From Tenacibaculum sp. 190524A02b (lineage in GTDB: Bacteria; Bacteroidota; Bacteroidia; Flavobacteriales; Flavobacteriaceae), in contig NZ_OZ038525.1 of NCBI RefSeq assembly GCF_964036645.1, forward strand, positions 1,535,501 through 1,599,500: a stretch of 64,000 bases of DNA, given 5' to 3'. Positions 60,601 to 64,000 of this stretch are shown here, piece by piece (the stretch's first letter is position 1; the number at the start of each line of letters is the position of its first letter). A program made the position numbers and the translations under genes. The notes beneath the pieces were generated by a model. That model ran no database searches. It saw only the letters and a program-made list of their open reading frames with translations, and was not told the origin of the DNA.

Positions 60601-61739
60601 CTTGTCGTAGTATGAGCGTCATATCTTGAAATACTACCATTAAAAAAGTTATCGTCAGGATTAACTGTGTTCGATAAATCTACATAAGTATTTGTATTGT
60701 CTTCTATTTGAAACTGATCTCCAGTAATAAAAGCATCTCCCTCTAAAGTACCAACTATAAACTCTGCTCTTACAGGACCTGTTGGTATTGTTGTAAACCC
60801 ACTATAATTTACATCTACATCATTACTCCCATCTACAGTTACAAAACCATCAAAAACCGAAATGTTTTTACTTGATTGGTTCTCATTCTCATAAATTATT
60901 AATAATGTCCAACCTCCGGCACCACCTAAACCGTTGCTAAGCGTATCTCCAGTAGTAGCTCTTACATTTCCAACATAATACTCTCCATTTGGGTCACTTA
61001 ACCCTTGTACCATAGTGGTAACGTCTTTAAAGCAATAATAAGCCCCATCATCATTATTATCAAATACATCATCTGCTGTAATATCACTATAATTACCACC
61101 TGGCAATCTAAATTTAATTTCATTTACATTACCTGACCTAGTTTCTTGATTTTCCCATGTCTCATACTCATATACTCCTGCCCAATATAAAAATGCATTT
61201 CTAACTCTTGAACAAGTAGGCAACGCTAAAGTAGATTTACTTGATGAAAAAGTGGTACCATTCCCCGAAATACCATCTACATCATCAATATCTACATATT
61301 GCATATTTATCCTACCATTTTGAGTAGTATTCAAACGTCTATAAATATCTTCATTACAACCATCTGTCCCTTCAAAGTAATATAAATCTGCATCAGGATG
61401 ACTGTCATTAGCACTATATGAAGTACCAGTAGGCGTATACGTATATAATCGATACCAATTACCACAATCATCTTGAGCCCAATTCCAACCTCTACTTCTT
61501 CTATAGGTTTGAGGTACCTCACGGTTTAAAATATTGTTGGCAATAAATGTCATATTACCTCTAATATTTATACCTCCAGCTGATAACCTCTGTCCAAAGT
61601 TTCTATCTGGTCTACTTTTTATTACACTCTCTTTTAATGGTTTCCTTGCTTTTACATTTTTACCATCTTTTATTTCTTGCGAAAAGACGCCAGCGCTAAA
61701 CCAAAATAACGCGATAAATATTACTATTACTTTTTTCAT
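36642..61739 (-). CDS. sprB: Giant SprB-like gliding motility adhesin with T9SS type B sorting domain
   Basis: The product is 8365 residues. After a signal peptide (MKKVIVIFIALFWFSAGVFSQ), residues about 50-600 form a globular head (RSRGWNWAQDDCGNWYRLYTYTPTG, DUF11-like LRLVKTIDDGAGG). The rest is a stalk of dozens of ~80-100 residue SprB-type repeats (G-x-Y-x-V-x-V-x-D-x-x-G-C, C-x-G-x-x-x-G). One inserted ~165-residue domain lies at about 1456-1623. Residues about 2140-3823 form three near-identical 561-residue units and residues about 4718-7383 form 4.2 units of 631 residues. The C-terminus (NLFTPDGNGDNDYWYPL, WDGTYEGRNLPSGDYWYTI, GHFTLYR) is a type B sorting domain. SprB of F. johnsoniae (about 6500 residues) is the adhesin moved along the cell surface during gliding; gene order supports this assignment. 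Ligand unknown. Confidence 0.88.
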   Translation of the reverse strand: MKKVIVIFIALFWFSAGVFSQEIKDGKNVKARKPLKESVIKSRPDRNFGQRLSAGGINIRGNMTFIANNILNREVPQTYRRSRGWNWAQDDCGNWYRLYTYTPTGTSYSANDSHPDADLYYFEGTDGCNEDIYRRLNTTQNGRINMQYVDIDDVDGISGNGTTFSSSKSTLALPTCSRVRNAFLYWAGVYEYETWENQETRSGNVNEIKFRLPGGNYSDITADDVFDNNDDGAYYCFKDVTTMVQGLSDPNGEYYVGNVRATTGDTLSNGLGGAGGWTLLIIYENENQSSKNISVFDGFVTVDGSNDVDVNYSGFTTIPTGPVRAEFIVGTLEGDAFITGDQFQIEDNTNTYVDLSNTVNPDDNFFNGSISRYDAHTTTRSPASTNTLGFDVDLFRIDNPSNSVIGNNANSADARFTTSGDVYWPFLNAMSVEIIEPKLRLVKTIDDGAGGDLSGVPVTLGSELWYNVSFQNVGTDNALNTELVDILPKNVDLIEADLILPAGITAADYTYEPPSAANSFRGVLRINVPDSMVQEGGAQYDIRFKVQVVATCADLRDVCSNVVENQAFANYDSDRGGTPRVINEPSFAGIDACNFGIVGTSNFLVDASGCSNERDEVLCGNSVILTAGAGFDTYTWTDASGTVIGNTQSITVTSTGTYTVNKIAPVGCIDATEVINVIPFNTDPNPLIPYADQMLTCPNDGSDLAEIYLCGVGSSRTINLPLDSSNGTTVRWFKLDETSCPDETTVGCANLDTSCTWNEIGTEFNRTFDEPGEYRVEILYSGRCPRTFYFNVFRATLNPDIIKEDLICGNSAQITINNVPAGYQYSLTGPNGFFVDFQDSNTFTVTEQGDYNLEIRVNNPSAASCTYTFPPINILSRDIDVDLIPTHMLCNGDRGEVRIQVNNVPGQYTYTLMQGTTTVGTQGPVNSNDVTFEVTAGGTYEVTVTTADCSITESVVVNQAPELTLTAVKTKDITCENGSSPGIITLTATGGTLDTVAGDVYTYAVWTDRGTDLYTTVSDIPSSAFFTSNTYNVTNGNDGTYRFVVVDTNGCFTISNPIDIIEEPELSFSHTSTNISCNSGADGSINVTINGSNQGYLVEYSIDGGTNWNTTGNFTNLAANTYTVDIRASKSTHQCTYQIPNIDITIPSALSTTANLTQDYTCTTTGEITFEVATGGTAPYTYGIDGVYSTDRVKTGLTEGNYTLTVQDANGCIAAVGDITIDPLVVLPAFSYNVDYNCDGSGNATITPTDASYTYTLNGTSQSSNVFNGLSVGDHVVTISAPRACPRDITISILDNQGLTGSIVGSTDGVCNGANNGTITIEAANFSGSSYEYSTDGGSSWSTAIDNPYRIVGLGSGTFNILIRDDVGGTTCQVDLGSVTLDEPTPLVLNTSITEPASCSGTTTGATITAVASGGTPPYTYSIDGTNWQSSGVFTDVAPGSYTVLVRDIRNCDECGCTADPFVNGGFEQPGGFTGFRQLPENEIPGWDTTATDNRIEIWRSGFLGVTPSEGQYFAELNATQVSTLYQEYCTRPGDVITWSLDHRGRSGTDVAVVKFGGDLATAAIQETMSDGTSGWGSYSGTYIVPAGQSTTIIAFEAVSAAGGNSVGNFIDNVNIVITQSCTPASITIDPPVTVLHTATETNCYDGSNGQIAVTATQGAGDYVFRIDGGPWVTPTPATSTTHTFTGLTPATYTIEVQDGLGCISAPSTHTINDQLDASLVVRNITCTPGQVDITATGGDGNYVYQIVPTGATFTNTSTSSSLAVLTPGVYDVYVRDNGGNAGYCEYIQTITVEETLNPILGNAVINQPNCSGDQGSFSVNITEGLAPFTVTVTGATSGAITANSSTTNTREYTNLAEDTYTVTIVDANGCPGNTLTINIVAPNPLAGSATQTEAYTCLQEGQITFTAATGGTSPYSYGVNGSYSSNLVYNNLTDGTYVLTVRDANGCEISLPNIVIDPLPAEPSFTFGVTYNCDGTGNVSVTPVDASYTYTLGATTNNTGVFNDLAVGDHTVTVDYGSDCTVDVVVTVDAGQQFIAAVNNIVDATCNGGSDGGLTIQAGNFFTSFDYLIDDGSGGTWTTVTGVTSTVINTLSAGTYTVQVRPNASSLPACTLSFGPFTVGEPAAVVASGTITKEVTCNPATGATIDPSATGGNAPYEFELDGNGTFQTGSFTDVAAGVHTIIARDVNGCLSAVFSITVDPTTDPTHSVVVTDCYNGSNGQIVVTASGGSGTGYTYTIDNGGTWAPSGTFTGLVPGVTYEVQVRDSKGCVSSLSTHTINDQIGATVVTNRIDCNGGSIVVTGTGGDGSYEYSVVPSGNGTAYQTSGTFTFNPGDAGSYDISVRDGLGCVYTETVTLEETLNPVLANTVNQPNCSGETGDFNINITEGLAPYTVTVTGATSGAVTANSSTTNTREYTNLAEDTYTVTIVDANGCSGNTLTITIVAPNPLAASASQTQDYTCLQEGQITFIAATGGTSPYSYGVNGSYSSNLVYNNLTDGTYVLTVRDANGCEISLPNIVINPLPAEPSFTFGVTYNCDGTGNVSVTPVDASYTYTLGATTNNTGVFNDLAVGDHTVTVDYGSDCTVDVVVTVDAGQEFMGTVSNLVNATCNGGSDGGLTITASNFTGSFDYLIDDGSGGTWTTATSSPVIVNTLSAGTYTVQIRPDASSLAACTLNLGSHTITEPAAVVASGTITKEVTCNPATGATIDPSATGGNAPYEFELDGSGTFQTGSFTDVAAGVHTIIARDVNGCLSAAFSITVDPTTDPTHSVVVTDCYNGSNGQIVVTASGGSGTGYTYTIDNGGTWAPSGTFTGLVPGVTYEVQVRDSKGCVSSLSTHTINDQIGATVVTNRIDCNGGSIVVTGTGGDGSYEYSVVPSGNGTAYQTSGTFTFNPGDAGSYDISVRDGLGCVYTETVTLEETLNPVLANTVNQPNCSGETGDFNINITEGLAPYTVTVTGATSGAVTANSSTTNTREYTNLAEDTYTVTIVDANGCSGNTLTITIVAPNPLAASASQTQDYTCLQEGQITFIAATGGTSPYSYGVNGSYSSNLVYNNLTDGTYVLTVRDANGCEISLPNIVINPLPAEPSFTFGVTYNCDGTGNVSVTPVDASYTYTLGATTNNTGIFNDLAVGDHTVTVDYGSDCTVDVVVTVDAGQEFMGTVSNLVNATCNGGSDGGLTITASNFTGSFDYLIDDGSGGTWTTATSSPVIVNTLSAGTYTVQIRPDASSLAACTLNLGSHTITEPAAVVASGTITKEVTCNPATGATIDPSATGGNAPYEFELDGSGTFQTGSFTDVAAGVHTIIARDVNGCLSAAFSITVDPTTDPTHSVVVTDCYNGSNGQIVVTASGGSGTGYTYTIDNGGTWAPSGTFTGLVPGVTYEVQVRDSKGCVSSLSTHTINDQIGATVVTNRIDCNGGSIVVTGTGGDGSYEYSVVPSGNGTAYQTSGTFTFNPGDAGSYDISVRDGLGCVYTETVTLEETLNPVLANTVNQPNCSGETGDFNINITEGLAPYTVTVTGATSGAVTANSSTTNTREYTNLAEDTYTVTIVDANGCSGNTLTITIVAPNPLAASASQTQDYTCLQEGQITFIAATGGTSPYSYGVNGSYSSNLVYNNLTDGTYVLTVRDANGCEISLPNIVINPLPAEPSFTFGVTYNCDGTGNVSVTPVDASYTYTLGATTNNTGVFNDLAVGDHTVTVDYGSDCTVDVVVTVDAGQEFMGTVSNLVNATCNGGSDGGLTITASNFTGSFDYLIDDGSGGTWTTATSSPVIVNTLSAGTYTVQIRPDASSLAACTLNLGSHTITEPAAVVASGTITKEVTCNPATGATIDPSATGGTAPYTYSLDGGAFQNGPFTDVAAGSHNIVAQDTNGCLSVAFNITVNAPTTPTFTATPTACFDGTNGQIVVTAASGDGNYQFILNGGAPQTPGTATHTFTGLGAGTYTIDITDGKGCTAVQQSVTINDELTADIDIIDANCNDGIITIAGIGGDGNYVYAAVTTGNPVTAGDFGASPITRAAGTYDVYVRDNNGAGVLGTDFCEYSQTVTVNQITAVNIVLTTAQPICNGDTGTIDVAISNGLQPHDLTLTGPVNQTVNDYVGANYSFTNLPAGTYSVTITDDSGCPFTPADVTLTDPIALVIDIQDVPPPDCDAVDITQTGFNFININPADYLPLILQHSVDNGATWTDFTDDNGQVRGYAPGTILNPVIRLSDSTGGVGNTICLLSHGQYMVPFNVEGLIVDVQVGGDCVAGYSITVRAIGGQGPFEFSNSTSTGPWFPAIQGGPVDLDPTNPNSDFRTHIFTNIIPGVNYQFYVRDTFDGCIELNNTPLVYPPSDFDVDITGTATSLSCSGVASDGEIGFTITDTDGVLAGNTINWELFDGNTNASLTTPVTGTIPSTTTYPHNLSVTGLEPGLYYIVLTSGSGATACDWGSGDIEIQEALPVTGNLTKLSDITCSNPGTIRVDNLTGGLAPYSYTVTTTNTTSGTATISGNTISVPYADLVDVTLSVDVTVNVSDSNGNACTLILGPETLSVSQAPVLEVADVTTDTCGADKSIIITTSNGGQAIGGTAPYQYSIDGGTTYSSPTASITHTESGLSPGNYNVIIRDANGCISATVPVTIYEELDFNLAIQQNLNCVPGESLIRININSGVNLGTTGNYSYTINGVAPTADPATTVGTITGTDTFTDHTVTASGTYEVVVTDVTSGCNITRQITVEPAITPVFTASAIDNGNCSGSNEGVIEMVQTDNGILPLSYEINGTLTAGGTYNATTTTSQFTGLAPGDYIVTATGANGCTTDSATITINELAPVTFTSAPVVTEFGCTTGNVTDNAVVTVDPANISGGSSSYVRAVFVYNNGTPGDATDDITQDSSNFAFSTSNVLGGEVAITVYDSEGCFETTTATILPFNAISAPVVAVDKAIDCATGEDITVSYTSTSALTANFTITGATVGALPGNTTGVFTGLATDVYTIGITNPTTGCTIEVTHQVLDAPDYNLTVSGVSNTSCLGANDGSFTFDFSSTTPYGGSYSYQVFNTNGTAVTTDDTVVSTVPVPGVSGATTVTGLAAGTYYATLSMIATPFCPVTTAEVTIEDPTSALNATLAPTAISCAGDSNGVITVTATGGWGSYEYELEDSSTTIVTAYNNNNEFTGLPADTYTVRVRDANGCIFTDTITLIDPTPVTFTLAELDNSCDTSVGGEITVTAVGGTGTYTYTLLNGATTVATQSSNVFSNLPAGTYTVNVIDSNSCTGTTTDSPVTISEDLDFSLTITKLLDCSVSTDAVVELSILSGSGSYEYEVLNSASGTVVTRATTGGTTLNISLGSADTYTVNVYDMSATPVCSVTRTIEILPEVEPVFTASAIDNGNCSGSNEGVIEMVQTDNGILPLSYEINGTLTAGGTYNATTTTSQFTGLAPGDYIVTATGANGCTTDSGTITINELAPVTFTSAPVVTEFGCTTGNVTDNAVVTVDPANISGGSSSYVRVVFVYNNGTPGDATDDITQDSSNFAFSTSNVLGGEVAITVYDSEGCFETTTATILPFNAISAPVVAVDKAIDCATGEDITVSYTSTSALTANFTITGATVGALPGNTTGVFTGLATDVYTIGITNPTTGCTIEVTHQVLDAPDYNLTVSGVSNTSCLGANDGSFTFDFSSTTPYGGSYSYQVFNTNGTAVTTDDTVVSTVPVPGVSGATTVTGLAAGTYYATLSMIATPFCPVTTAEVTIEDPTSALNATLAPTAISCAGDSNGVITVTATGGWGSYEYELEDSSTTIVTAYNNNNEFTGLPADTYTVRVRDANGCIFTDTITLIDPTPVTFTLAELDNSCDTSVGGEITVTAVGGTGTYTYTLLNGATTVATQSSNVFSNLPAGTYTVNVIDSNSCTGTTTDSPVTISEDLDFSLTITKLLDCSVSTDAVVELSILSGSGSYEYEVLNSASGTVVTRATTGGTTLNISLGSADTYTVNVYDMSATPVCSVTRTIEILPEVEPVFTASAIDNGNCSGSNEGVIEMVQTDNGILPLSYEINGTLTAGGTYNATTTTSQFTGLAPGDYIVTATGANGCTTDSATITINELAPVTFTSAPVVTEFGCTTGNVTDNAVVTVDPANISGGSSSYVRAVFVYNNGTPGDATDDITQDSSNFAFSTSNVLGGEVTITVYDSEGCFETTTATILPFNAISAPVVAVDKAIDCATGEDITVSYTSTSALTANFTITGATVGALPGNTTGVFTGLATDVYTIGITNPTTGCTIEVTHQVLDAPDYNLTVSGVSNTSCLGANDGSFTFDFSSTTPYGGSYSYQVFNTNGTAVTTDDTVVSTVPVPGVSGATTVTGLAAGTYYATLSMIATPFCPVTTAEVTIEDPTSALNATLAPTAISCAGDSNGVITVTATGGWGSYEYELEDSSTTIVTAYNNNNEFTGLPADTYTVRVRDANGCIFTDTITLIDPTPVTFTLAELDNSCDTSVGGEITVTAVGGTGTYTYTLLNGATTVATQSSNVFSNLPAGTYTVNVIDSNSCTGTTTDSPVTISEDLDFSLTITKLLDCSVSTDAVVELSILSGSGSYEYEVLNSASGTVVTRATTGGTTLNISLGSADTYTVNVYDMSATPVCSVTRTIEILPEVEPVFTASAIDNGNCSGSNEGVIEMVQTDNGILPLSYEINGTLTAGGTYNATTTTSQFTGLAPGDYIVTATGANGCTTDSATITINELAPVTFTSAPVVTEFGCTTGNVTDNAVVTVDPANISGGSSSYVRVVFVYNNGTPGDATDDITQDSSNFAFSTSNVLGGEVTITVYDSEGCFETTTATILPFNAISAPVVAVDKAIDCATGEDITVSYTSTSALTANFTITGATVGALPGNTTGVFTGLATDVYTIGITNPTTGCTIEVTHQVLDAPDYNLTVSGVSNTSCLGANDGSFTFDFSSTTPYGGTYDYAVFLSGGTATGITGTGVSGATTVTGLAAGTYYATLTMIASPFCPVTTAEVTIEDPTSALSATLAPTAISCAGDSNGVITVTATGGWGSYEYELEDSSTTIVTAYNNNNEFTGLPADTYTVRVRDANGCIFTDTITLIDPTPVTFTLSELDNSCDTSVGGEITVTAVGGTGTYTYTLLNGATTVATQSSNVFSNLPAGTYTVNVIDSNSCTGTTTDSPVTISEDLDFSLTITKLLDCSVSTDAVVELSILSGSGSYEYEVLNSASGTVVTRATTGGTTLNISLGSADTYTVNVYDMSATPICSVTRTIEILPEVEPVFTASAIDNGNCSGSNEGVIEMVQTDNGILPLSYEINGTLTAGGTYNATTTTSQFTGLAPGDYIVTATGANGCTTDSATITINELAPVTFTSAPVVTEFGCTTGNVTDNAVVTVDPANISGGSSSYVRAVFVYNNGTPGDATDDITQDSSNFVFTVTNEIGGEVAITVYDSEGCSVTTTATIAPFNPITDSNIIVNKAIDCRALPIGGEEITVSFTSASPIANAEFTITGANAGTTGYTTPTQVGTTATFVGMPIDVYTIEILNPVTGCILTTTHEVGALSDYFIDINSVDNVQCFGDSTGSVTFGFSSSTPYTGVYDYEVFQSSGTTTGITGNSVTGATTVSNALAAGDYYVVVTMTDAPFCPVTSPTFTIENPSSALSLTETVSLISCISPSSGEVILEATGGWNGYEYELINTTTGITLQSFDPNNIIIGLDAGTYSATVRDLNGCTETITFDLANPAPITGGYNIVTNVCNGEQNATITVVNVLGGQGTPPSYTYRLTYPDGTVSANQVSNVFDNLTEGDYVITIYDEFSCESAPINVRIDDPTNVVASATIVSPITCSRPEAVVEVTGQGGTGTYEYSTDGINFVSSNIFNVDAGRHQFYVRDANGCISDPYTLVTVDEYEALVSSLNVEVGLVTCNGDSNGVLSATVAGGFGNYEYELLGTVNRPRQTSNMFSNLPVGSYRIRVYSTNTNGDVCDVETQPYSITEPDALQLSETHTNISCFGGNDGTITIGATGGNLGGYEYNINPGFDPSKFVTTNTFENLGPGVYTITVKDKVGCIDTIEVEILTPTEITLTAPVVTEQICITDPTPTVTFEATGGSVAGVTSTYIVSVNGIDLPGVYNEGIITIGAPHIQADSRYGISVRNSNTNCTPVTLPLIETRKPIDLQMQVNLEYTCPIGNVITAGVQDEYKNAVVYTLLDNGVEVDSNDTGVFTNVSPSNNYTINVEHAVDGCPVTINAPDVQDIQELQLAIDDTQKNLLIADGNFGLAPYEYSFDDGDFSSDNQLTILETRDYKVTVRDARGCEVELIVEGVYITIEVPNLFTPDGNGDNDYWYPLEVEDYHDIRVFIYDRYARLITKFTGTHQGWDGTYEGRNLPSGDYWYTIYYKELSGQERKIMGHFTLYR
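39590..47586 (-). repeat. Tandem array of 1893-bp units in sprB (4 units plus a partial)
   Basis: A marker (tctacttctggtaaaatc) recurs at 40039, 41908, 43801 and 45694, giving spacings of 1869, 1893 and 1893 bp; the fourth unit ends at 47586. Each encodes 631 residues (623 in the 1869-bp unit), beginning PVFTASAIDNGNCSGSNEG in protein order. A truncated fifth copy runs from about 40038 down to 39590. Units differ by scattered single-base changes only. Confidence 0.92.
50271..57000 (-). repeat. Tandem array of 1683-bp units in sprB (3 near-identical units plus a diverged one)
   Basis: The marker attgttaatgtatttcctg occurs at 51055, 52738, 54421 and, diverged, 56107: spacings of 1683, 1683 and 1686 bp. 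The units at about 50271-51953, 51954-53636 and 53637-55319 are almost identical; 55320-57000 is a related older copy. Each unit encodes 561 residues made of about six SprB-type repeats. Confidence 0.92.
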
Positions 61740-61786
61740 GGGATAAGGGGAAAAGTTTATGTCTACTATTTTACTTGGTCTTAGTT

Positions 61787-63652
61787 TTATTTTATATTTA
61801 TTATTGATTTTTTATCATAGTAAGAACCATTTAAGTTATTATTATACAAGTTAATAGCTTCAGTTCTACTATCAGTTTTTAATATATATACATGTCTGTG
61901 TCCTGTTTTAGGATTTACAAAATAATCCGCAGGTATATCATCATTTCTAAGTTCATCTAAAAACTTATCTGCATATGGTTTTTTAGAGAATACATTTACT
62001 ACTAAGTAATACCCTTCTTGCAAGTCGCCTGTTTTTCTCATATTAAACACTCTTGCAGGAGACTGTTTTTTACGTACTTGATAACTTTCTCTTTTACCTC
62101 CGCCACCTAGCGTTATTTTTACTACGTAAACTCCTTCTTTATATGTTTTTTTGTTCGATAAACCTAAAATGTCATCTCCTCCATCAAATAACTTCTTGTC
62201 TTTAAACTCATCAGTCATTTCTTCTGCATCCTTCTTTCTTGAAAATCTATCAAAGTATACATAGAAATATTTCGTTTTAGGATCATAAACATATTTTGCT
62301 TCTAAGCCTTCTCTTTCAAACTTTACTTTCTTTTCTTCAATATACGCTTCTGCATTATCTTTATTCCTAAACTGATTTCCAGCAACATAATACATTGTAC
62401 CTCCTCCAGTTCCTCTATAACGAGTCACTGTACTTTCTCTCCAAGGTGTATCTTTTCTTCTTCTTAAAGAAGTGTCTTTTTCTTCAGTTTCATCAGTAGT
62501 TACAACTTCTGTTGGAGTTGTTGTTACTGGTGTTTTTATTGTGTTTACTGTTGAGTTTGGTCTATTCTTTAATATCTTCAATATCTCATCAACTTTCTTA
62601 TTTAAGATACTAATAGAATCATAAGCTTCTTGAATTTCATCTGATAATTCATTGTGTTCAGGGTTTTTATAATCAGCTTTAGGTTTTCTTTCAGGAAGTT
62701 TCACACTTACATTCCCAACAGGTCTTCTTACTGGTCTTTTTCTTGTAAAAGATTTCTCACCAAGGTTATATATAATTCCTATTTCATTAGTTGAAGCAAA
62801 ATCACCTTTTTCATACGAAAAACCTATTGATAACCTATCTGATAGATTAACTCCTAATCCTGCTGATATTCCATATTGCTTATCATAACCTGCTTTTAAC
62901 CAACCTGCTTTAGGCAAATCAAAAATCACGTTACCTCCATATCCAAAATCAGCATCTCCTGGCTTTCTAGCTAAGGCTAAAACTCTTAAGTCTGCTCCTT
63001 CAAATATTCCACTAGCATAAGTAAACTCATATGTGTACATAGCATGACCTGAAAATGTCTTCTCTGAGAATTGCGTAGCCATCTTCTGGTCTTTCAAATT
63101 AAAATCTACGAGATTCTCAAGAAACACACCTACATCAAATTTCCCGAAAGAAAGCGTTACTGCTGGCTGAAAATTAACAATTGGAATGTCTTGAAAATTA
63201 CTCAATGCTGGATCTGGCACCTGCGAATTTACTTTTAATCCATCCGCACTCCTTCTGCTATATAATACATTGAATCCGAATGTTAAATCTAAATTATCAT
63301 TTAATTGCATTCTATGTGCATAATTGGCAACTGCTCCAAAGTCTTTAAAAACACCTATTTCTTGTTGATAAATGGCTAAACCAGCTCCAACATTTTCACG
63401 CATTTTACCAGAATAACTTAATAGGTATAGCTTAGGAGAATCTTCAAATTCTACAAAACTATTTCTAACTATTGCACTAATAGATGTTTTATTTTCTCTT
63501 AAAGCTGAAAAAGTTGGTACCGTTAAAAAACGGTTAAACTTCATAAAGTTTCGTGAAGTGAAACTATTATATATTTCTCCATTGCTAGAAACTTGTGACA
63601 TTGCACAAGTACTAATCAACAAAAAGATATACATAGTGTATTTTTTTACCAT
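61787..63652 (-). CDS. sprD: PorP/SprF-family membrane protein with SPOR-like repeats (sprD position)
   Basis: The product is 621 residues. Residues 1-20 are a signal peptide. Residues about 25-310 are a PorP/SprF-type barrel (FTSRNFMKFNRFLTVPTFSAL, RENVGAGLAIYQQEIG, LSIGFSYEKGDFASTNEIGIIYNLG). A basic proline-rich linker and a short coiled coil (DEIQEAYDSISILNKKVDEILKIL) follow. The C-terminal ~200 residues contain two SPOR-like halves (MYYVAGNQFRNKDNAEAYIEE; YYLVVNVFSKKPYADKFLDEL), suggesting contact with peptidoglycan or another repeat partner. It sits between a type B protein and SprB exactly where sprD lies in the sprC-sprD-sprB-sprF order of F. johnsoniae; the symbol rests on order, not on a residue-level comparison. 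Confidence 0.75.
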   Translation of the reverse strand: MVKKYTMYIFLLISTCAMSQVSSNGEIYNSFTSRNFMKFNRFLTVPTFSALRENKTSISAIVRNSFVEFEDSPKLYLLSYSGKMRENVGAGLAIYQQEIGVFKDFGAVANYAHRMQLNDNLDLTFGFNVLYSRRSADGLKVNSQVPDPALSNFQDIPIVNFQPAVTLSFGKFDVGVFLENLVDFNLKDQKMATQFSEKTFSGHAMYTYEFTYASGIFEGADLRVLALARKPGDADFGYGGNVIFDLPKAGWLKAGYDKQYGISAGLGVNLSDRLSIGFSYEKGDFASTNEIGIIYNLGEKSFTRKRPVRRPVGNVSVKLPERKPKADYKNPEHNELSDEIQEAYDSISILNKKVDEILKILKNRPNSTVNTIKTPVTTTPTEVVTTDETEEKDTSLRRRKDTPWRESTVTRYRGTGGGTMYYVAGNQFRNKDNAEAYIEEKKVKFEREGLEAKYVYDPKTKYFYVYFDRFSRKKDAEEMTDEFKDKKLFDGGDDILGLSNKKTYKEGVYVVKITLGGGGKRESYQVRKKQSPARVFNMRKTGDLQEGYYLVVNVFSKKPYADKFLDELRNDDIPADYFVNPKTGHRHVYILKTDSRTEAINLYNNNLNGSYYDKKSIINIK

Positions 63653-63658
63653 ATTTTC

Positions 63659-64000
63659 TTAATCTATAACCGAGATACTTCCTGCTTTTATTAGCTGACT
63701 GTCTCTTATGATTTTATAATAAAAAATTCTCTGATTCCCTAATTCTACTTCATTATTAGGCCAATCATTTTTATATTCGGTTGTGTTATATACTTCTGTT
63801 CCGTTAGCATTGTATATTGCTATTGTTACAGTAGGTTGAAAAGAATACCTATTTGATATTTCCCATGTATCATTAATACCATCCTGTGTATTAGGAGATA
63901 TTATATTAGGTACAATTATTTGATCATCTTGCTCTACCACTTCAATAGTTTTTCTCACTTCACAATTATCAACCGTAGCTACTAACGTATAAAATCCTAT
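63659..64000 (-). CDS. sprC: C-terminal end of a T9SS type B protein (partial; sprC position)
   Basis: Only the last 113 residues are in the window; the frame is open through the right edge. It begins IGFYTLVATVDNCEVRKTIEVVE, the end of an Ig/PKD-like repeat, then a type B (CHU_C) domain: VPNIISPNTQDGINDTWEISN, VTIAIYNANGTEVYNT, FYYKIIRDSQLIKAGSISVID. The apparent GTG start at 63958 is internal. It ends 6 bp before the sprD-like gene and so belongs to the same operon. The sprC label is by position only. Confidence 0.7.
   Translation of the reverse strand: MGFYTLVATVDNCEVRKTIEVVEQDDQIIVPNIISPNTQDGINDTWEISNRYSFQPTVTIAIYNANGTEVYNTTEYKNDWPNNEVELGNQRIFYYKIIRDSQLIKAGSISVID

Overview
The window looks like a flavobacterial chromosome (Bacteroidota, Flavobacteriaceae; Tenacibaculum-like is my best guess, unverified). 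The DNA is AT-rich. Several promoters match the Bacteroidota -7 consensus TAnnTTTG. The window is full of type IX secretion system (T9SS) substrates with both type A and type B C-terminal sorting domains, and it ends in a gliding-motility sprC/sprD/sprB/sprF-type operon. I see no rRNA, tRNA, insertion sequence, integrase, phage gene or CRISPR array.

Layout. 1-1.5 kb: a truncated YkgJ-type cysteine-cluster gene and two small unknown envelope proteins. 1.5-10.2 kb: two tandem paralogous secreted HExxH metallopeptidase-like proteins with Ig/PKD-like repeats and type B sorting domains; the second is broken by a 1-base deletion and shares a nearly identical 2.1-kb 3' half with the first. 10.4-13.6 kb: argS and lpd housekeeping genes. 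13.9-27.9 kb: three modular type A T9SS proteins, two of them with M43 metalloprotease domains. Two of the three are followed by a tiny gene whose product looks like an export signal plus a 10-13 residue acidic tail. Between them lie a lipoprotein of a TraB/DUF5694-like type and a LytS/LytTR two-component pair. 28-30.4 kb: a pirin / MarR / FMN reductase / DoxX redox cluster with palindromic candidate operators. 30.5-35.6 kb: accA, an EamA transporter, an LptF/G permease, tgt and rluF. 35.7-64 kb: the gliding operon on the minus strand. It reads from a truncated type B protein (sprC position) through a PorP/SprF protein with SPOR-like repeats (sprD position) and an 8365-residue SprB-like adhesin to an SprF/PorP-family partner, and it ends at a strong hairpin terminator.

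How the parts fit. Most of the window serves the cell surface. The type A and type B proteins would be exported by Sec and then by the T9SS. SprF-type proteins are known to be needed for SprB-type adhesins to reach the surface. The adhesin gene fills about 39% of the window and carries two separate arrays of near-identical long tandem units (about 1683 bp and 1893 bp). These show mosaic variation typical of recombination and are a serious assembly hazard. The most unusual items are the duplicated small-peptide genes, the sharply bounded homogenised half of the metallopeptidase pair, the mosaic adhesin arrays, and three -7 promoter elements placed only 4-6 nt before ATG, which suggests leaderless mRNAs.
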